DNA from: an uncultured Bacteroidales bacterium
Lineage (GTDB): Bacteria; Bacteroidota; Bacteroidia; Bacteroidales; Paludibacteraceae
Direction: 5' to 3'
DNA: 61,146 nt
Assembly: GCA_903911085.1 (NCBI GenBank)
Contig: CAIWCC010000210.1
Location: forward strand, 1 to 61,146
The stretch's first letter is position 1; each line of letters opens with the position of its first letter. The translations under genes were made by a program, and so were the position numbers. This document shows positions 45,368 to 53,794 of the stretch, one piece after another. Under the pieces are notes generated by a model, which saw only the letters and a program-made list of their open reading frames with translations, was not told the origin of the DNA and searched no databases.

Positions 45368-47167
45368 CTATTTCACAAATACTCGTTGTGTGTTTGACAA
45401 TATGCCGTTAGAAGTTACTTTTAAAATGTAAATACCTGAGCTAATCTGTTTTGTGCTGAGATTAATTCTTTCATTTTTTGTTGACTCCTTTATAAGGCAT
45501 TTTCCTGTCACATCAAACAATTCTAAGAAAATTAATTTTCTTGCCCTATTTTTTACAATAATCTGCTTGTTTATATTATCGGAATATCCATATAAATCAT
45601 TCGAATTTGACGGTGATAAGTTTCCAGATGTTTTATCTGTAACAACATAATTTGCCAAAAAGAAATCGAAGCCACCCGATGTTGAGATAGTTGAACCTCC
45701 TTCAAAAGTTGATGGTGCCGATTTATATTCACCTAATAAATATAGTTTTTCACCCGAAGCGCATATACTAATTCCCATTTCCATATCAGTTCCACTGGCC
45801 ACTAAATGTACTTCCTTTGTTGCTCCGTTAGTTACATCATAAGATGCTAAAAAAGCATCATAACCACTAACATAACTTAGGGGAGCTAAAGTAAAACCAT
45901 CTCCAAAAATAACATCGGCTGCAGGACTAGTTCCTAATTTATTAGAATGATATCCATAAGTGTACAATCGATTATCAATTCCAAAAGTAAGCCCTAATGT
46001 TTCAGATATACCTGGAGCTAAAACAGTTTTGTGCCATTTATCGCTCCCATTCGAAGTATCAAAAGCTGCTATAAGTGCATTAAACGTTGTCAGTGTAGTA
46101 ATACATTGGCCATCCGAAAACGTAACTCCAACATTATCACCTTTTATAGAAGCTGCTAAACAAATAATTCCATTTTTTACAATAATATCTTTTACTCGAG
46201 TTTCACTTACACTTGTACGGTTTTGAATATAAGATATGTTTCCATCAGTGTCTAACTTCATTAGCATCAAATCATAACCACTGCTTGGCGTAAAACTCTT
46301 ATTACCAATAGTTACAAGTACTGGAGTCGCTGCATTTCTGAATGTTCCTGCAGCATATAAAAAGCCATCATCGCCAAACGTAATGGCATTTATAACCTCT
46401 GACAGAATTCCACCCGAAGAGGTTTTGTTCCAAACAACATCCCCAGTTGCTGTATTGAGTTTTGTTATAAACGAAGCTTTAGAAGAAGTACTTCCAACAT
46501 TGGTAGATGCAATTGAGTCGGTACTTCCTGGTAGTACAAGCATTTGTGGAAAACTACCAGTAACATACACATTGCCAGCAGCATCACTTGCAACTGAATT
46601 GGTGGCAACTCCGCCTTTTAGTTTTTGTTTACCTGAATTAAATTCCTTTGCCCATTGTAGTACGCCATTTGAATTAAATTTTGCTACAAATGCCTGTGCA
46701 TCTGAATCATATTTATATAATCCAGTAAAAGTCGTAACTGTTCCTGCAGCATCAATTATACTTGCATTGGCGGTAGTTGCACCATTTATGGCACGAATTG
46801 TTCCCGTTAAAATCAAATCGCCCGCTGGCGTTGTAGTTATGGCAGTTGGTTTTACAACTCCAATATTAGAATAAATATGCCAAAGGTTTGTTTTATCAGG
46901 ACTTATTTTGCTAATCCATAAATTATTATCATAGTTTGATCCACTTCCTTTTTCGGAACCAATAAGAGTAATTCCATTAAAGGAAGCTGTTTTTGAAAAT
47001 GTACAAACAGTAAATATATTTCGGGAGTTATCTGTGATAACATCGAGTGGATAATCTGCACCATTGTCTCCACCACCACTTATTGCCCAACCAAAAGCAG
47101 CGTTTTGAGAATGTGTAAAAAATGATATTGCCAATATCAAACAAATTATTGTAAAAGTTTTTTTCAT
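45368..47167 (-). CDS. T9SS surface protein with propeller-like repeats (copy 1)
   Basis: A 599-residue exported protein. After the signal peptide the mature part consists of repeated beta segments typical of SBBP/propeller-like proteins: LWISKISPDKTNLWHIYSN, FVAKFNSNGVLQWAKEFNSG, FITKLNTATGDVVWNKTSSGG, FGDDGFLYAAGTF, FGIDNRLYTYGYH. A T9SS type A tail follows (EIIVKNRARKLIFLELFDVTGKCL ... GIYILKV). It is 160 bp downstream of a paralogue of nearly the same length and layout, so the pair arose by tandem duplication. Blades of this kind often bind or display ligands. No enzyme motif is seen. It ends just before the REP-like gap upstream of the TonB receptor. Confidence 0.8.
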   Translation of the reverse strand: MKKTFTIICLILAISFFTHSQNAAFGWAISGGGDNGADYPLDVITDNSRNIFTVCTFSKTASFNGITLIGSEKGSGSNYDNNLWISKISPDKTNLWHIYSNIGVVKPTAITTTPAGDLILTGTIRAINGATTANASIIDAAGTVTTFTGLYKYDSDAQAFVAKFNSNGVLQWAKEFNSGKQKLKGGVATNSVASDAAGNVYVTGSFPQMLVLPGSTDSIASTNVGSTSSKASFITKLNTATGDVVWNKTSSGGILSEVINAITFGDDGFLYAAGTFRNAATPVLVTIGNKSFTPSSGYDLMLMKLDTDGNISYIQNRTSVSETRVKDIIVKNGIICLAASIKGDNVGVTFSDGQCITTLTTFNALIAAFDTSNGSDKWHKTVLAPGISETLGLTFGIDNRLYTYGYHSNKLGTSPAADVIFGDGFTLAPLSYVSGYDAFLASYDVTNGATKEVHLVASGTDMEMGISICASGEKLYLLGEYKSAPSTFEGGSTISTSGGFDFFLANYVVTDKTSGNLSPSNSNDLYGYSDNINKQIIVKNRARKLIFLELFDVTGKCLIKESTKNERINLSTKQISSGIYILKVTSNGILSNTQRVFVK

Positions 47168-47326
47168 TTTGATTTTTTATTAAAAATGAATATAGAGGGT
47201 GAGGGTTTAAACAAAAGTAATTATAAAGTCTTGTTATTCTGCGAATTATATAAATGGAAACATTCACTATCCAATTGCATTGGCAACTGAACAGTGAATT
47301 GTTTGCAATTTAATGTTGACGAATTG

Positions 47327-49144
47327 TTATTTTATTAGAATACGTTGAGTTGTTGTATTTCCATTTTTACCTGTCATTTGCAACAAATAAACACCCGATA
47401 ACATTCCTCTTGTATCAATATTCAAAGACAATGTATTGTTTGATAGTGTTTTAATGCTTCTACCTGTAATATCAAATAATTTTACTGAAGAAAGATATTC
47501 TGAATTTTTGATAATTACCAAACTGTTTTTATTATCCAAAAACGCATAAGGAGCTAACGAAGTTTCTGTAGTTGAAAAACCATCTATAGGATTTACAACT
47601 TTATAATCAACTAAATAGAAATCAAAATTAGCTGCAACTGGTGCTGTAGTAGATGAATTCTCAAAAGTTAAAGTGCCCGAATTAAAGCTACCAACCATAT
47701 AAAGTTTATCACCAAAGCTACAAATACTATTTCCAGTTTCAGAACCAGTACCTTTACACACTAAATGAACTTCCTGAGTAACGCCAGTTGTAGGAAGAAA
47801 TGATGCTAAAAATATATCTCCAGAGGCATTTGTGGCGTCGGTCAATAATTTGCCGTTACCAAAATCAACATCTCCTGCAGGATTAGAACTCAATTTATTA
47901 TAATGATAACCAAAACCAAATAAATTGCCATCATTCCCTATTGTCAAAGCATTTACTTCAACTATCGAAGGCGAGAGAATAGCTTTGTGCCAAACATCTG
48001 TACCATCAGTGCTGTTAAATGCTGCAATAAAACCGTTAAGAGATGCCGAAGTGCAAGTTAATGCTCCATCCGAAAATTGTATACCACCTACATTACCGTT
48101 AAATGAACCAGACACAAATACTTTTCCGTTTTTAACTACAATATCTTTAGTTCTTACACTTTTAATAGCTGATACATATATGCTTGGGCGTTGTTGGATA
48201 TACTCAATAGTACCATCTTTAGCCAATTTAATAAGTGTCAAATCGGCGCCAACGCTAGGAGTAAAAGTTTTTCCTCCAATAGTAATCGATTGAGTTGGTG
48301 TTGTTGGAGTTGCATTGTTCTGAAAATCGCCAGCAGCATAAATATATCCATCATCGCCAAAAGTCAAAGCTGGAATAATTTCGGATAAAATATTTCCTGT
48401 CGATTCCTTGTGCCAAATCATATCGCCCGTTGTTCCATCAAGTTTTACAATAAAAGCCGATTTGGTAGTATTGGCTGTAGTTAATGTTACCTGACCTGCA
48501 CCTGGAAAAATAACATTTGATGTGAAATTTCCTGTTAAATAAATATCATTTACATCGTCCACTACCAACGCATCAGTCAAAACTGAGAACGATTTTGCTG
48601 CATTGGAATTGAATTCTTTTACCCACTGAATCAAACCATTAGAGTTGAATTTAGCTACAAAAGACTGAACATTTGCCGTTGCACTTCCTAAACCACTAAA
48701 AGTAGTGATAGTACCAGCCGCATCAATAATATTGGCTGTGGTAGTTTGACCAGCTATATTCAACACTGCGCGTACATTACCAGTTATAATCAAATCTCCA
48801 TTGGCAGTGGTTGCCAATCCAGTAGGATTTACAGCACCGTCACTGGAATAAATGCTCCATAGAGTTACTTTTGAAGCATTCAATTTTGTTACCAATAAAT
48901 TGTTATCGTAACTTGCACCACTTCCTTTGGCCGCCCCATTAAATGTAACACCATTAAATGTGGCTTGCAATAAAAACGTATTTGCAGTAAAGACATTACC
49001 ACTTAAATCGGTAACAACATCTGCCGCTCGGTCAGATCCTGTAGCACCACCACCACTCATCGACCCGTTAAATGTGGCATTTTGAGACTGTGTAAATAAT
49101 GCAATTGCAAAAAATACACTTAATAAAGTAAAATTTCTTTTCAT
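47327..49144 (-). CDS. T9SS surface protein with propeller-like repeats (copy 2)
   Basis: A 605-residue paralogue of the preceding protein with the same architecture: signal peptide, repeated blades (LLVTKLNASKVTLWSIYSSDG, FVAKFNSNGLIQWVKEFNSN, FIVKLDGTTGDMIWHKESTG, FGDDGYIYAAGDF), and a T9SS tail (SLVIIKNSEYLSSVKLFDITGRSI ... GVYLLQM). It lies upstream in transcription of the 599-residue copy with a 159-bp gap. A long promoter-containing region of ~690 bp separates it from the divergent 5'-nucleotidase-domain gene. Function unknown; surface display is likely. Confidence 0.8.
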   Translation of the reverse strand: MKRNFTLLSVFFAIALFTQSQNATFNGSMSGGGATGSDRAADVVTDLSGNVFTANTFLLQATFNGVTFNGAAKGSGASYDNNLLVTKLNASKVTLWSIYSSDGAVNPTGLATTANGDLIITGNVRAVLNIAGQTTTANIIDAAGTITTFSGLGSATANVQSFVAKFNSNGLIQWVKEFNSNAAKSFSVLTDALVVDDVNDIYLTGNFTSNVIFPGAGQVTLTTANTTKSAFIVKLDGTTGDMIWHKESTGNILSEIIPALTFGDDGYIYAAGDFQNNATPTTPTQSITIGGKTFTPSVGADLTLIKLAKDGTIEYIQQRPSIYVSAIKSVRTKDIVVKNGKVFVSGSFNGNVGGIQFSDGALTCTSASLNGFIAAFNSTDGTDVWHKAILSPSIVEVNALTIGNDGNLFGFGYHYNKLSSNPAGDVDFGNGKLLTDATNASGDIFLASFLPTTGVTQEVHLVCKGTGSETGNSICSFGDKLYMVGSFNSGTLTFENSSTTAPVAANFDFYLVDYKVVNPIDGFSTTETSLAPYAFLDNKNSLVIIKNSEYLSSVKLFDITGRSIKTLSNNTLSLNIDTRGMLSGVYLLQMTGKNGNTTTQRILIK

Positions 49145-49838
49145 ACTTTCTTATAATTAAATTGTAAAACATAAGCAATGAGATATATTTTGTATGTTGT
49201 TTCTTTTTGAAATATTATTGATGTTCAGTTCAAAATGAGTTAATGTAAATTAAAATACTAACAAAATATAAAACAAAAATGTTGATTTTTAGTTCAAGAA
49301 AATTCAATATAATTTTTTTGATAATGAACTAAATAAATCATTTTTTAACCCAATTTGGTCCTAATAAACTACGTATAAAGACATAAAATATTTATATTTA
49401 TACATTATTCAATGGCAAAAATAGTGAATAAATTTGTATTCAATACATTTTTAAACTTAATTTTGAGTGTTATGCATAATTTGAAATCTTAAAATCTTTT
49501 TTAGTGCCTGAAATTCAGATAGATATTTGGTTTGTAAATCTCAAGACTGCAGAATAATTATATTTATTAATTTATTATACAGAATTTTCATATTCTTTCT
49601 TCATTTTCTCGGCTTTTTTTGTGTTTAAAAAGTTTTGCAAAGTTCCCCATTTAATAAATTGGATACAATACCATAGATTGGGCATTTTAATACCTGATTT
49701 GTGGTATTAATAATTGTCGAAATCAATCATATAAATGCTTTTTTGTATTTTTAAATCAACATACTTCTTTGTTTAATTTATTTTCATTACTTTCGTCATC
49801 CTTTTCAGAATCCATTTTTTATTCTTATAAAGTTTCAA
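49145..49838. other. long AT-rich intergenic region between divergent genes
   Basis: About 690 bp between the minus-strand propeller-like gene and the plus-strand 5'-nucleotidase-domain gene. I see no reading frame with convincing start or codon use, no RNA gene and no strong hairpin. A weak TTG...TACTTTCG pair near 49769-49795 could be the promoter of the plus-strand gene, but the spacing (16 bp) is short. Confidence 0.5.
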
Positions 49839-50585
49839 ATGAATCTAAAACAACTTATAGTTTGCATTTTTGTAATAATAAATGTTTCGTGCAGCCATAA
49901 ATCTTGGACTATTACAAATGCAACATCAACCAAAATTGCGATTGATAAAAATGCAGATTTAATTGCCAATAAGGAATACAATGCCTATTTGCAGCCATTT
50001 AAGCAGAAAATTGATGCTGAAATGAGCGAAGTTATTGGTGTTGCTGCCCAAACGATGAAAGGTCACGCACCCGAAAGTCTTTTGTCAAATTTCTGTGCTG
50101 ATGTGTATCGTCAGGCCGCAACCAATTATTGCAAAGGAAATGTCGATATTGCAATTGTGAATTTGGGCGGTTTGCGAACAGAAATTCCGGCTGGAAACAT
50201 TACGGTACGTAAAGTTTTTGAATTAATGCCTTTCGAGAATGAACTGGTAATAGTGTGGCTCAAAGGTGATAAATTACTTGCTCTATTGAATTATTTTGCA
50301 AGTATGGGTGGCGAAGGAGTTTCGGGGTTACGCATGAAAATTAGCAAAAATAAAGCAGGTAATATATACATTGATAACAGACCTATTGATTCTTCAAAGC
50401 TCTACAGCATTGCTACAAACGATTATTTGGCTGGAGGAAATGACAAAATGGTTCAATTGGCAATGTATGTAAAACGGGTGAATACAGGAATCAAAATTCG
50501 CAGTGTTTTATTGGATTTTATAAAAGCCGAAACAAAAAAAGGAAATATTATTCAGTCAAAATTAGATGGAAGAATAAGTGAGTAA
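49839..50585 (+). CDS. 5'-nucleotidase C-terminal domain lipoprotein
   Basis: A 248-residue lipoprotein (signal peptide ending NVSCSHK) made of a 5'-nucleotidase C-terminal domain: SLLSNFCADVYRQAA, DIAIVNLGGLRTEIPAGNITVRKVFELMPFENELVIVWLKG, SGLRMKISKN, ATNDYLAGGND. This domain binds the nucleoside part of nucleotides but has no catalytic metal site. In Bacteroidota it is normally encoded next to a separate metallophosphatase gene supplying the active site. Here the next gene is a DUF4922 HIT-like protein, so the phosphatase partner is missing from the window. It is the first gene of a plus-strand run ending with the SpoIID protein. Confidence 0.85.
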   Translation: MNLKQLIVCIFVIINVSCSHKSWTITNATSTKIAIDKNADLIANKEYNAYLQPFKQKIDAEMSEVIGVAAQTMKGHAPESLLSNFCADVYRQAATNYCKGNVDIAIVNLGGLRTEIPAGNITVRKVFELMPFENELVIVWLKGDKLLALLNYFASMGGEGVSGLRMKISKNKAGNIYIDNRPIDSSKLYSIATNDYLAGGNDKMVQLAMYVKRVNTGIKIRSVLLDFIKAETKKGNIIQSKLDGRISE

Positions 50586-50613
50586 TACATTTGTTCTTCA
50601 ACTAAAAGTAAAT

Positions 50614-51552
50614 ATGAAAAACAATTCAAACCTAGATATCGCACCAACCATTTCGTTTAGCGATAGTGTAAAAAATCTATTTCACGAGCAACTTACCAAT
50701 TGGGAACTAGCTCGCACAAATTTTAACGGACTGAAATCTGTGCGAACAAAAACTTTTTCATTCGATGATTTTGATGTTTTGGTTCAATTTAACTCAGCAC
50801 GTATAGTGTCAACAGGGGCAAAGGTTGATGCCAAAACAATTTCAGAACGCAAATGTTTTCTGTGTGTTGATAACAGACCGAAGGAACAAAATGGAATACA
50901 ATTAGGTAATTATACGCTTCTGGTCAATCCATTCCCAATTTTTCCTGAGCATTTCACTATTCCATACATTAAACATATTGATCAGCAGATAGCTAAGTAT
51001 TTTGTCGATTTAGTTGAACTTGCTGAGGTTTTAGAAAATTATGTGGTTTTTTATAACGGACCAAAATGTGGCGCTTCAGCCCCTGACCATCTTCATTTTC
51101 AAGCTGGCACTAAAAATTTTCTGCCATTAATTAATGATTATAAACGGATGAAAATTAATCATGCCGATTTAATCCAAAAAGGTGAGAACTTCGAATTATT
51201 CAGCCTGAAAAATTATCTGAGAACCGTTTTTTGTATAGAGTCTACCACTGTTTACGCTGGCGAGCAAGCCTTTGAAAGTCTTTATAAAAAATTGCAAAAA
51301 GACAATAAGTCTGAACCAATGATGAATATTGCATGTTCATTCGAAAATGGAAAATGGTTCACTTTCATATTGCCGCGTGCTAATTTTCGTCCGTGGCAAT
51401 ATACCGCACTCGAAGAAGATAAACAATTGATGGTGAGTCCAGCTACAGTAGAAATGTGTGGGATATTTATTACCGCAGTCGAAAGTCATTTTGAGCGAAT
51501 TACAAAAGAAGATATAATTAGTATTTTTGAACAAAGCTCATTGTATATTTGA
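50614..51552 (+). CDS. DUF4922 HIT-like phosphorylase-type protein
   Basis: A 312-residue soluble protein of the DUF4922 type, related to HIT-family nucleotidyltransferases/phosphorylases. The core HIT motif is SAPDHLHFQAG (H-x-H-x-Q) after YTLLVNPFPIFPEHFTIPY. The segment RKCFLCVDNRPKEQNG holds a CxxC, and RANFRPWQY is near the end. The start: the frame is open from a GTG at 50578, overlapping the previous gene, but the ATG at 50614 leaves a 28-bp gap and a more usual N-terminus, so I prefer it. The likely reaction is phosphorolysis or transfer on a nucleoside-diphosphate sugar, by family analogy. It lies 16 bp before the SpoIID gene, a pairing common in Bacteroidota. Confidence 0.8.
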   Translation: MKNNSNLDIAPTISFSDSVKNLFHEQLTNWELARTNFNGLKSVRTKTFSFDDFDVLVQFNSARIVSTGAKVDAKTISERKCFLCVDNRPKEQNGIQLGNYTLLVNPFPIFPEHFTIPYIKHIDQQIAKYFVDLVELAEVLENYVVFYNGPKCGASAPDHLHFQAGTKNFLPLINDYKRMKINHADLIQKGENFELFSLKNYLRTVFCIESTTVYAGEQAFESLYKKLQKDNKSEPMMNIACSFENGKWFTFILPRANFRPWQYTALEEDKQLMVSPATVEMCGIFITAVESHFERITKEDIISIFEQSSLYI

Positions 51553-51568
51553 ACGTTTTTTTAAGAAA

Positions 51569-53005
51569 ATGAAAACAGAACCAACAATAAATGTCGGCAT
51601 TTTATCAGCCGAAAAAATAGAATTTGTTTTAAATGGAAATTTTGTGTCGTCGAACGGAAAGTGTTATTCCGGTAGTCAATTAGCTGTTTTTGAGAATGAT
51701 AAAATTCTGTTTGATGGTGAATATACCACCGAAGTTGTGGTTGAGCCCGTACTCGATAATGCGTCTTTTGATTTGATAGATGTGGTGATTGGTATCAATT
51801 TTCATTGGGAACGAAAAGAAAATCAGCGTTTTAATGGTTCTCTAAAAATTATAGTGGAAAATGAAGCATTAACTGCAATCAATCGTATAAAAGTTGAAGA
51901 TTATCTTACAAGTGTTATTTCGAGCGAAATGAGTGCCACAGCTTCTCCCGAATTATTGAAAGCCCATGCCGTTATTTCCAGAAGTTGGTTATTATGTCCG
52001 TTGCAAGTGCCAAGATTAAAGAGCCAAAAACAAAGTCGCATGTTACAAGTTACAAGTTACAAGTTACTTGATGCGAAACCCGAAACAAGGAACACTGAAC
52101 CCGAAACACGGAACACTGAACCCGAAACACTGAACCCGAAACCCAAAACACGGAACACGGAACACGGAACACGAAATCTGAAACACATTAAATGGTACGA
52201 GCGCGATGCCCACACTCATTTTGATGTTTGTGCCGATGATCATTGTCAACGTTATCAAGGCATTACACGTGCTAGCACGGTTGCGGTTGCAACTGCTATC
52301 AAAGCCACCCGTGGTGAAATGTTGATGTACAATGATAAGATTTGCGATGCTAGATATTCGAAATCATGTGGTGGCGTTTCCGAAACTTTTGAAAATTGTT
52401 GGGCAGTGGAACATTATCCTTACCTTACACCTGTCATTGATAATCACCCAGGTATTCAGGTTTTAGCGCTCAATTTAACTCAAGAGGAAAATGCGCAGCA
52501 ATGGATTAGGCAGTCGCCAGAGGCATTTTGTAATACCACCGATAAGCAAATATTATCACAAGTATTAAATAACTACGACCAAGAAACAACCGATTTTTAT
52601 CGTTGGAAAATCGAATACACTCAAGCCGAAATTTCAGAATTGCTTGCACGACGTTCAGGGATTGATTTTGGTGAAATTATTGATTTGATACCCGTTCTGA
52701 GAGGTGAATCGGCTAGGTTAATTGAACTGAAAATTGTAGGTACAAAACAAACAATTACGGTAGGTAAAGAACTTGAAATACGTAAATGGCTTTCTAATTC
52801 ACATCTTTACAGTTCTGCATTTGTTGTTGATAAATCAGAAATTATCAACAATATTCCTCAGCACTTTACATTAATTGGTGCCGGTTGGGGTCATGGAGTG
52901 GGGCTTTGCCAAATTGGCGCTGCTGTTATGGGCGAAAAGGGCTATAAATATAATGAAATATTATTGCATTACTTTAAAGGAGCTCAACTTCAAAAAATGT
53001 ATTGA
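51569..53005 (+). CDS. SpoIID/LytB-domain protein with an in-frame repeat insertion
   Basis: A 478-residue protein of the SpoIID/LytB family, which bind or cleave peptidoglycan glycans or activate amidases. Start at ATG 51569 (MKTEPTINVGIL), 16 bp after the previous stop. Family motifs: RIKVEDYLTSVISSEMSATAS, KAHAVISRSWL, then FDVCADDHCQRYQGITRAS, SKSCGGVSETFENCW and near the end IGAGWGHGVGLCQIGAAVMGEKG. Between SRSWL and the next core strand (KWYERDAHTHFDVC) lies a ~55-residue low-complexity insertion made of 7-residue repeats (NTEPETR and relatives). It is encoded by tandem 7-bp repeats. The insertion keeps the frame open here; loss or gain of one heptamer would shift it. There is no obvious signal peptide. 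Confidence 0.85.
   Translation: MKTEPTINVGILSAEKIEFVLNGNFVSSNGKCYSGSQLAVFENDKILFDGEYTTEVVVEPVLDNASFDLIDVVIGINFHWERKENQRFNGSLKIIVENEALTAINRIKVEDYLTSVISSEMSATASPELLKAHAVISRSWLLCPLQVPRLKSQKQSRMLQVTSYKLLDAKPETRNTEPETRNTEPETLNPKPKTRNTEHGTRNLKHIKWYERDAHTHFDVCADDHCQRYQGITRASTVAVATAIKATRGEMLMYNDKICDARYSKSCGGVSETFENCWAVEHYPYLTPVIDNHPGIQVLALNLTQEENAQQWIRQSPEAFCNTTDKQILSQVLNNYDQETTDFYRWKIEYTQAEISELLARRSGIDFGEIIDLIPVLRGESARLIELKIVGTKQTITVGKELEIRKWLSNSHLYSSAFVVDKSEIINNIPQHFTLIGAGWGHGVGLCQIGAAVMGEKGYKYNEILLHYFKGAQLQKMY
52042..52185 (+). repeat. tandem heptamer repeat tract inside the SpoIID gene
   Basis: Two adjoining 7-bp-period tracts. GTTACAA is present 3.7 times (52042-52067). Then come sixteen consecutive heptamers at 52074-52185, mainly CGGAACA, CGAAACA and CTGAACC with small variations. 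Three heptamers make 21 bp, giving the 7-residue protein repeat. Heptameric short tandem repeats of this style are known as interspersed elements in some bacteria (STRRs of cyanobacteria). Here the repeat lies in a coding sequence. Confidence 0.9.
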
Positions 53006-53058
53006 TATGTGTTTGTTATATTGGCTACTAGCTGCTTAATTCTATTTTTATTTATGCC

Positions 53059-53105
53059 TATAACGCGCTATATCTCTATTTATATTGTACTTATAGCGCA
53101 TTATA
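53059..53105. repeat. palindromic element R1
   Basis: 47 bp. Left arm TATAACGCGCTATAT (one change from the consensus), right arm TTATAGCGCATTATA. Confidence 0.85.
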
Positions 53106-53253
53106 CTTTAGTGCAAAATGCTGTTTATCTTTAGCATACTCTTCGCTTTCATTGATATTAATATACATGGTTAGTATTGCATTGTTGTGATTAATTTTTG
53201 CAAATATTTGTATGTCAATATCATAAGTCTTGTATTGTTAGACTGTCAATTAT

Positions 53254-53300
53254 TATAGCGCGCTATATCTCGTTTAATTTTGTAGATATAGCGCATTATA
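53254..53300. repeat. palindromic element R2
   Basis: 47 bp. Left arm TATAGCGCGCTATAT, right arm ATATAGCGCATTATA; both match the consensus. The first 14 bases of the left arm are themselves a perfect palindrome. Confidence 0.9.
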
Positions 53301-53451
53301 ATGCTCTCCTAAATTCAGTTCTTCTTTCAAATATTCTTTCATTATATTCTATTTATAGGCTATTGCTAGTGAAGTGTATTTGTTGTTGTAAATGGCTTAA
53401 GTAGCTGTTTGATAAATAAGTATATTGAAATATGTAGAGTTTGCATATTAT

Positions 53452-53498
53452 TATAGCGCGCTATATCTCATATTATATTTTATATATAGCGCATTATA
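53452..53498. repeat. palindromic element R3
   Basis: 47 bp. Both arms match the consensus exactly. The bases following it (GGTTCAT) resemble those following R4 (GTTCAAT). Confidence 0.9.
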
Positions 53499-53647
53499 GG
53501 TTCATCAAAGTTTTGTTTTTCTTATAAGTTTTGTTTAATTGCTTTCTATTTGAATTCATTGTTTTTGAAATTATTACTTTGATTAATGCAACTGTAAGTG
53601 ATTGAATAGCAAGTAGATATATGTATTAAATCTCTTGATATATTAAT

Positions 53648-53695
53648 TATAGCGCGCTATATCTATTAATTACTATTGAGATATAGCGCACTATA
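53648..53695. repeat. palindromic element R4
   Basis: 48 bp. Left arm at consensus; right arm ATATAGCGCACTATA, whose inverse differs from the left arm at only one of 15 positions, the best-matched arms of the set. Confidence 0.9.
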
Positions 53696-53734
53696 GTTCA
53701 ATAAAAATGATTAAATTAGATATTATATTATGAT

Positions 53735-53782
53735 TATAGCGCGCTATATGTTGTATTTTATATATATTTGCAGCGCATTATA
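53735..53782. repeat. palindromic element R5, next to the ATPase start codon
   Basis: 48 bp. Left arm at consensus; right arm degenerate (TTGCAGCGCATTATA). It ends 12 bp before the ATPase ATG and so covers the expected promoter or ribosome-binding region. It is only 87 bp from R4, breaking the ~196-bp period. Confidence 0.85.
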
Positions 53783-53794
53783 AACATATACAAA

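Larger units (their letters stand above)
53006..53794. other. array of five ~47-bp palindromic repeats before an AAA ATPase gene
   Basis: The 789-bp gap between the SpoIID and ATPase genes holds five related palindromic elements starting at 53059, 53254, 53452, 53648 and 53735 (steps 195, 198, 196, 87). Each has a left arm TATAGCGCGCTATAT, a ~15-bp A/T centre, and a right arm ATATAGCGCATTATA that is the approximate inverse of the left arm (13-14 of 15). The 148-151-bp stretches between the first four are AT-rich and not obviously alike, though a few bases flanking the repeats are shared. No gene or RNA family was recognised in them. Confidence 0.9.

Noticed and set aside
49145-49838. Small genes in the long gap before the 5'-nucleotidase-domain gene
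   Set aside because: Short frames there have poor composition and no sensible starts; the region reads as non-coding.
53059-53782. CRISPR array
   Set aside because: Spacings of 148-151 bp between repeats, only five imperfect repeats, an irregular last step and no cas genes in the window are incompatible with CRISPR.
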